A stretch of 64,000 bases of DNA from Calliphora vicina (taxonomy: Eukaryota; Arthropoda; Insecta; Diptera; Calliphoridae). The notes beneath the pieces are model-generated. The model searched no databases. It was not told where the DNA came from and saw only the letters and a program-made list of their open reading frames with translations. The stretch spans positions 113,100,226 to 113,164,225 of the forward strand of contig NC_088780.1 of NCBI RefSeq assembly GCF_958450345.1, in the 5' to 3' direction. Numbering within the stretch: position 1 is the stretch's first letter; every line of letters starts with the position of its first letter. This document shows positions 58,797 to 64,000 of the stretch, piece after piece. Position numbers and translations under genes: made by a program.

Positions 58797-59390
58797 AACA
58801 AGTAAGAGTGCTATATTCGGCTGTGCCGAATCTTATATACCCTTCACCAAATTATACTTCAAAATTTTAAATATTTTTAGGTAAACAAAATTTAATTTTT
58901 TTCCAGTTGTTTTTTTAATTTTTTGGAAAAAAATTTTTTTCGATTGTTATTTTAAATTTTTTTTTTTGTAAATGTAAATTTTTTTTTATTTTTTCAATTT
59001 TTTTTTTGTAAAAAAAAAAATTCGGGTTTTTACGATTTTTACCCTTTGTAGGTCCAACTTACTATGGTCTTATATACGTCGTTGCAAATGTCTTTGAAAT
59101 ATCTATCATTAGATATCCATATTGTCTATATTAATGTCTTAGTAATCCAGATATAGGTCAAAAATAGGTCTAAAATCGAGGTTGTCTTGGTTTTTTCCTC
59201 ATATCTCAGCCATTTGTGGACCGATTTTGCTGATTTTAAATAGAAAAATTCTCGAAAGCATGTCTGACAGAATTGTTGAAGATTTGGATCCCGAAGATAT
59301 CTGGGGTCTTCAGAAAATTGATTTCAACAGACAGACGGACAGACAGACAGACCTTCTCACGAAGGTGAAGGGTATAAAAATTACATTTAA
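58797..59390 (+). repeat. dispersed repeat, AACAAGTAAG family, full-length copy
   Basis: The 5' end is AACAAGTAAGAGTGCTATA, then the perfect stem TTCGGCTGTGCCGAA, then TATACCCTTCACC (58836-58848). The 3' end is CTTCTCACGAAGGTGAAGGG then TATAAAAA, in which GGTGAAGGGTATA (59364-59376) is the exact complement of the 5' word, giving a 13-bp subterminal inverted repeat. Between them are T-rich tracts, GTCCAACTTACTATGGTCTT, GACTGATTTTGCTGAT-like words and a CAGACAGACGGACAGACAGA run. The 79-codon frame at 59182-59421 is a by-product. No coding capacity. The class is not established. Confidence 0.85.
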
Positions 59391-59426
59391 TTTAACGTTA
59401 GATATAGCGGATTTGATATAGCCATG

Positions 59427-59700
59427 ACCGTTTGTCGGTTGAAATCAACTTTCCGCAGACCCAAGTATCTTACAAATATAATTGATACATCAATATATCG
59501 TATATAGCCCTGGTTTGGTTGCTATTTAAAATCGCGCAAAAGGGCCTACAAATGTCTAGGATATAAGCAAAAAACCAAGACAATAGGATTATCTAATGAA
59601 ATACATTTCAAAGACCAACGACTTGTAAATGCCATAGAAATTTGGACCTGCAATGGGACAAAATCGAAAAACATATTTTTCAACCCAATTTTTTTTTCAA
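59427..59700 (-). repeat. dispersed repeat, AACAAGTAAG family, inverted fragment
   Basis: On the minus strand TTTGTCCCATTGCAGGTCC, GGCATTTACAAGTCGTTGG-type and GGTCTGCGGAAAGTTGATT words match the family. It lies tail-to-tail with 58797-59390. Confidence 0.6.
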
Positions 59701-60764
59701 CAACATTTTTTGATTCCCAATTTACTTTATTAAAGAACATTAAAACATTAAAGTACTGAACCGATTTTGTGGTTTTTCAATACCAGGATTTTAAGTGAAC
59801 TTGTAAACAAACATTCTTGGAAAATCTCTATCATTTCGGTTCGGTATTTTAGAATTTAGATGAATATTTCTAAGCGTTTATGATTTGTTGTATCTATAGT
59901 ACACCAGTGTTGTCATATCTCAAAATACAAGTAGTAGCTCTTGTAAACAAACTAATTTTTACACATATGCCCTCAAATTTTAGTGCTGTTATTCAATGAA
60001 TAATCAATATATAATATACATGCAACATAAAAAAATTTAGAGAAAATTAAAAAAAAAAATACAATAACCAAAATCTGTAATATACACTTACTTAGGCCTT
60101 GTGAAAATGAAGTGAAAATTATTTTGGAATTTCCATAATGACACCACAAGAAATATTTCGAAATATTTAAGGGCAGTCTGGTAAACTGAATCAATTACAA
60201 TTTGAAACAAAGCACTTGGTATGTAAGTGAGTGACTGACTGACTGAGTGTGCTGTGGTATGATCGTTTTTTTTTTGTACCACAAACAAATCTAAATAAAT
60301 TGTGTAATAATTTATGATTTAATTGGCCTTATTCCAAATTATGCTTCAAATTTGTTTTGTACTTTGTATTGATTTTATGCAAGAAAAATAAATACCAAAC
60401 AGAAAAATCTATGTAAATCATAAAGAAATACAAAAGATTTTAAATGCTTGCCAAGCCCTAAGAAATATGAAAAAATGTAGTGGTTATAAATTTTGTTTAA
60501 CTAAATGACAATGACTTTATTTATTCATGACTTTTAATTTTTTTATGCAGCATTTTGTGGCCCCATTGAGTGATTGTTTAAATATAAAAGTTTCTATGTG
60601 TCTTGGCCTTAATTATTTATTTAGATTTTTTGAAGGGGAAATAATTAGAAAATGAAATAACAAAATTGCAATTAAAATATAAAAAATGCAAGAAAAAATT
60701 GCTTTACTCTACTTAACAAGTTGACAAATGTGAAATCTGTTAAAAAAAAAAAAAACTAGCCGTC
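59701..60764. other. AT-rich non-coding DNA
   Basis: A GTGA/CTGA-type microsatellite lies near 60226-60248. No gene recognised. Confidence 0.45.
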
Positions 60765-60777
60765 GTTACTAAGCAAC
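60765..60777. promoter_or_regulatory. perfect X-box (RFX site) match
   Basis: GTTACTAAGCAAC fits the RFX consensus RYYNYYN(1-3)RRNRAC at every position, and fits it on the other strand too. It lies in a small GC-rich island (60755-60850) standing out from the AT-rich flanks. In flies such sites mark ciliary-gene promoters. No ciliary gene is visible here, so function is unproven. Confidence 0.3.
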
Positions 60778-61739
60778 CTGCTCGCAAGGAATTAAACTGA
60801 CGAATGTAATCCGCGCATGTCGTTGGGGGTATCCATTGGCAGCCTGTATATAACCAATTAATAGTATTTCTTTTTCGCTGAATTCGTGTTCAACTTTAAG
60901 CGGGTTCTCTATTTTCATTATTTTTATATTGATGGCAGCGTTGAAGGGTTATGCAAATATTTACCATACAAATCCACCATTTTTTATTTTCGCCAAAAAC
61001 GTGTTAAACTTTATATAGGAAATTTAAATATAAATTCATGCTTCATTTAAAATATTTATTTACCAAAAACAATAATATATTAATAAAGCACGACTTCAAA
61101 TTACCAGAAACGTTTAACATTTTCACGTTAACAAAACTATAAATTCAATGCCATATATTTTGTTAAAAATAAATTGAAAATATATAATTTTAAATTGCTG
61201 ATTATGAAAACTTTTGAAAAAAACACACAATTTTAAAAATTTTGTCATAAAAAAATCATTGAAAAGAAAGTTAGTTGTTAATATTTTGCGGAAGATATTG
61301 GAAAACAACAACAAAGAAAACTGGAAAATTATGTTAATGTGCCATCAACACTGCTGCTGCGACCAAGTAAAACCACACCGCCATAATCACACATCCAACC
61401 ATCCATCCATTCATTGCACTTTAATCTATTACACATTTTCTTACAGTTTTTTTTCTTTCTTTCAATCTCTCTTATGTCTTTAATTTAAAGCCTCTTATTT
61501 AGTTGGAAAAATCGTCAGTTTAAAATTTTCTAATTAACACTAGCAAGTATTTAAAATGTTGTACGAGTATTTATTTTTCTTTACATTGTCGCACGGGTAC
61601 ATCATGTTCACTTGTTTAAGCAGTGATTTTAAAGAATGAAGTCTTTAATTTAGTGTTTGCAGATTGAGGGTATTTTGTTGGGTAGGACTAGATCAACAGT
61701 TCTTAAATGGGGGCCCTAAATATTTCCGTTTAAACATTC
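60778..61739. other. non-coding DNA
   Basis: The first 70 bp continue the GC-rich island. The rest is AT-rich. The frame at 61214-61483 is not recognised. Confidence 0.4.
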
Positions 61740-61990
61740 TAGGAGGACCGCAAAGAACTCTGCAAGGATCTTAGTGGCCTAACGCAAAAACGTGAAACTG
61801 GGCGTTCTGGAAACTTCTCATGCAATAAAGCCAAAATCAGTTGTGTTGTGTGGCTCGTGACACCGTCTTGTTGAAACCACATATCGTTCAGTTCATAGTC
61901 TTCAATTGAAGGCCAACAAAAAGTCGATATTCATACGACTATAGTGATCGGTTCTCCCAGACGGTAACGTTTCTACCAGCGTCCTCCAGA
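61740..61990 (-). pseudogene. mariner-type transposase fragment
   Basis: The minus strand reads DYELNDMWFQQDGVTSHTTQ then LILALLHEKFPERPVSRF, the second-Asp region of the same broad transposase group as the copy at 7441-8197 (WFQQDxATxHTA, LLxxKF). Upstream, broken frames give LWSGGR and ITIVV-like scraps of the preceding strands. Downstream the frame ends before the third motif, at a TAG near 61739. Only the middle of the catalytic core remains. Confidence 0.75.
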
Positions 61991-62376
61991 CCATAATGCT
62001 CACGCTTCCAGTTTTTCATTATAAACGTTTAGGTTTCAGCAAAATTTTACTAGAATTCCGAATACTGACCGAATCCCAATATTTGACATAATCCTAAACC
62101 GAATATTTGGTCAAACTCTAGAAGTTTCCCTTGAAAAATATTTGCATTAAATCTTATAATTTAGAAGTTTTTTTTTCAAAAATGAAACTTGCAATAAATT
62201 GCATTATTTGCTAAGTTATTAATATTATAATCAAATTTTGGATTTTGATTAATAATGTTTATAATAGATGATATTATTGGGTGCTCACCTTGCATGTATG
62301 CTGAAACGAAAAAAGAACAAAGAAACGAAATCAGTATATGAAAGTAAACAAAATGTGTATGTTTAATAATATAATA
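61991..62376. other. non-coding DNA
   Basis: GAATTCCGAATACTGACCGA and CCGAATATTTGGTCAAACTC near 62054-62120 look like the two sides of a small decayed inverted-repeat element. Otherwise nothing is recognised. Confidence 0.35.
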
Positions 62377-62610
62377 CAGTGAGCCTCAAAAGTGAGTATA
62401 CACCAAAAAATATTTGATTTTGTTTAAGATAATGAAAATCCTAAAATTTATTCATCGATTAAAATTTGAATGTTTCGTTTTTTTGGAGTTCGCGTTAAAT
62501 AATAGATTCGGTTGTGAAAAAAAAAAGATTTAAGTCGGACTATAATGATTTTCATGATCCTAAAAAAATCAAAAAATTCGCGGGTGTTTACTCACTTTTC
62601 AGACTGTGTG
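62377..62610. mobile_element. Tc1/mariner-type MITE, 234 bp
   Basis: TA flanks both sides (62375-62376 and 62611-62612). The ends are CAGTGAGCCTCAAAAGTGAG and, in complement, CACACAGTCTGAAAAGTGAG. The interior matches the interrupted copy at 25244-25730, including TTTAAGATAATGAAAATC and its inverted partner GATTTTCATGATCC. Non-coding. Confidence 0.75.
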
Positions 62611-63264
62611 TAGATTAACTCCATTTTTTTAAAAAAAATTTTAATGTCAAAGCACTTGACTCATTTCAACCGAATAGTACTTTAAACAAATCCGCTTAAA
62701 AACTAATAATTTTATAATCACTTTTCTCTACTTCCTGCATTTTGGGGACATTATCTATTTGGCAAATGAAGCTTTCGTTTATGTGTTAATTTCCCTTTCA
62801 GAAAGTTTGAATTCTTTTAACATTCTTCAAGCTTTTGTTAATGAGCAAACAAATATTTAAATTTTTGTCTATTTTTTTTTGGCACAAGTGATTTTTCGTA
62901 AATTTTTTCGAAATGGCACTATTTTTTAGTTTAATTACTATGGCATGTTGTTAAAGAAGACACCTTATTGAGTCACAGACATGCACATATTCTCATCTTT
63001 ATCTAAACAACCACCATCATCTATCTATCCTTCCATGCATTTATATCATCCACACTTTCATTGCACGTCATGGCATTTTGTTTAAACAAACAAAATGTTT
63101 CCTCTAAAAAATCATAATTACTCGTATTCATACTACTGCCACCAGCAGCTGCATGCCAACCAAAATAGCAAACATTGACAGTACTTGGTATAATTGCACA
63201 TGCTGCTGCTGTCGGTGACAGCAACTTCAAGTACATACCAACAAGCATGCATCTGCATTTACTT
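62611..63264. other. non-coding DNA
   Basis: Nothing recognised. The GCTGCTG-rich stretch at 63140-63240 gives a minus-strand frame (63021-63248) without known motif. Confidence 0.4.
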
Positions 63265-63322
63265 ATGCTGGCTGGCTGACTGAATAGTTGGTTACTGCAA
63301 CCAACAGTCAGCCAACCAGCAT
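63265..63322. ncRNA. hairpin, miRNA-precursor-sized (candidate)
   Basis: The left arm ATGCTGGCTGGCTGACTG and right arm CAGTCAGCCAACCAGCAT pair over 18 positions with one mismatch-type wobble. TTGG/CCAA extends the pairing after a small bulge, leaving a short loop. Total length is 58 nt. The sequence is GC-richer than its flanks. It could equally be a decayed short inverted repeat or simple GGCT-type sequence. No miRNA seed was recognised. Confidence 0.2.
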
Positions 63323-64000
63323 CATCAACAGCAGGTTGTCAAATGAATATGTGTGTCTCTCTCTCTGTCTGTCCATAGCTGTGCAAGTATGTAAAATCCA
63401 TAGAAAATTCTATTAAATATAATTTTAGCTTCATCATTTATCAAAAAAAAAAAATACATGCTCTCAAACATTTACTTAAATTGTGTTGACATTGTCTGTT
63501 AAATAAAAAATTATACACATTTGTACATATTTTTTTAATAAAAAATCCACCTCATCATCGTACTAACTATGATTTGGAAAGCTTTATATAATTTAACTTT
63601 TTTTGTTGTCACTGTCAGGTTTTTCCTATTTTTTCCGTTTCGCTTTTTGTCATCATAAAAATTATGCTGGCATCACCTGGTTTAATTGCTAGAAAGATAG
63701 AAAAAACTCGCAAAAACTTTTGCTTTGCAACTTCATTATAAAATTGTTTGTTCGTATTTTTTATTTTTTGCAAAATAATTTTGTTTGCTAAACTAAAGAT
63801 GTATTAAAAAATGAGACTGGAAACAAAGATAAACTAATGATCAAAAGGGTTCATAGTAGTTGCAACAACAAACAGACAGAAATTGCACCTGCTTGCATCT
63901 GATAACTACTGGTTTTTTAGGTTAAAAAATGACAAAAAAAATGAATACTAGTAAAAAAGCTCGTTTCAAATTTAAATACCCTACATACACTCATACATAT
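63323..64000. other. AT-rich non-coding DNA
   Basis: A short CT microsatellite lies near 63354-63372. No gene recognised before the window ends. Confidence 0.45.

Overview
The window looks like nuclear DNA from a higher fly, probably a calyptrate such as a blow fly or house fly. It is very AT-rich and gene-poor, and packed with decayed insect transposons: mariner, Tc1, Helitron-like, Transib-like, piggyBac-like and hAT-like elements, gypsy-type solo LTRs and an I/Jockey-type LINE. The species is an inference from composition and repeat content. No intact protein-coding gene is recognisable. The stretch reads as an intergenic region or the inside of very large introns, and most open frames are chance or lie inside repeats.

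Layout. 0-8 kb: unique AT-rich DNA, a LINE tail (1.66-1.96 kb), a broken SLC30/ZnT zinc-transporter copy (3.47-3.87 kb, minus strand), Helitron-like and tRNA/SINE-like fragments, and a broken mariner-type transposase (7.44-8.2 kb). 8.9-10.05 kb: a solo LTR with ATAT target duplications, whose left end lies inside a 284-bp tandem duplication. 12.5 kb: a Transib-like MITE. 14.9-25.7 kb: dispersed repeats, two mariner remnants, and a Helitron-like element nested in a Tc1/mariner-type MITE. 27.6-30.9 kb and 36.5-37.4 kb: the same minisatellite in opposite orientations. 32.6 kb: a second solo LTR of the same family, again with ATAT. 37.4-46 kb: hAT-like, piggyBac-like and TA-flanked elements. 47.1-49.6 kb: a dead IR/DR-type Tc1 element inside an older TIR element, beside a mariner tail. 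51-59.7 kb: a PIF/Harbinger-like MITE, kilobases of ATTCGAAT-type minisatellite, a second Transib-like element, an element with 180-bp internal repeats, and a dispersed family ending in an inverted pair. 60-64 kb: mostly unique DNA with a perfect X-box match, a transposase scrap, a MITE and a short hairpin.

The only hints of a host gene are on the plus strand. A candidate first coding exon at 35671-35795 ends at a consensus donor. A GC-rich 32-nt candidate microexon at 38470-38501 continues it in frame. A signal-peptide-like candidate exon at 16906-16997 has a donor in the same phase. Together they could be alternative 5' exons of one gene with giant introns, but this is inference and would need RNA evidence. 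I see no undescribed multi-gene system. What stands out is the mobile-element archaeology: perfect target-site duplications, nested insertions and mirror-image arrays.
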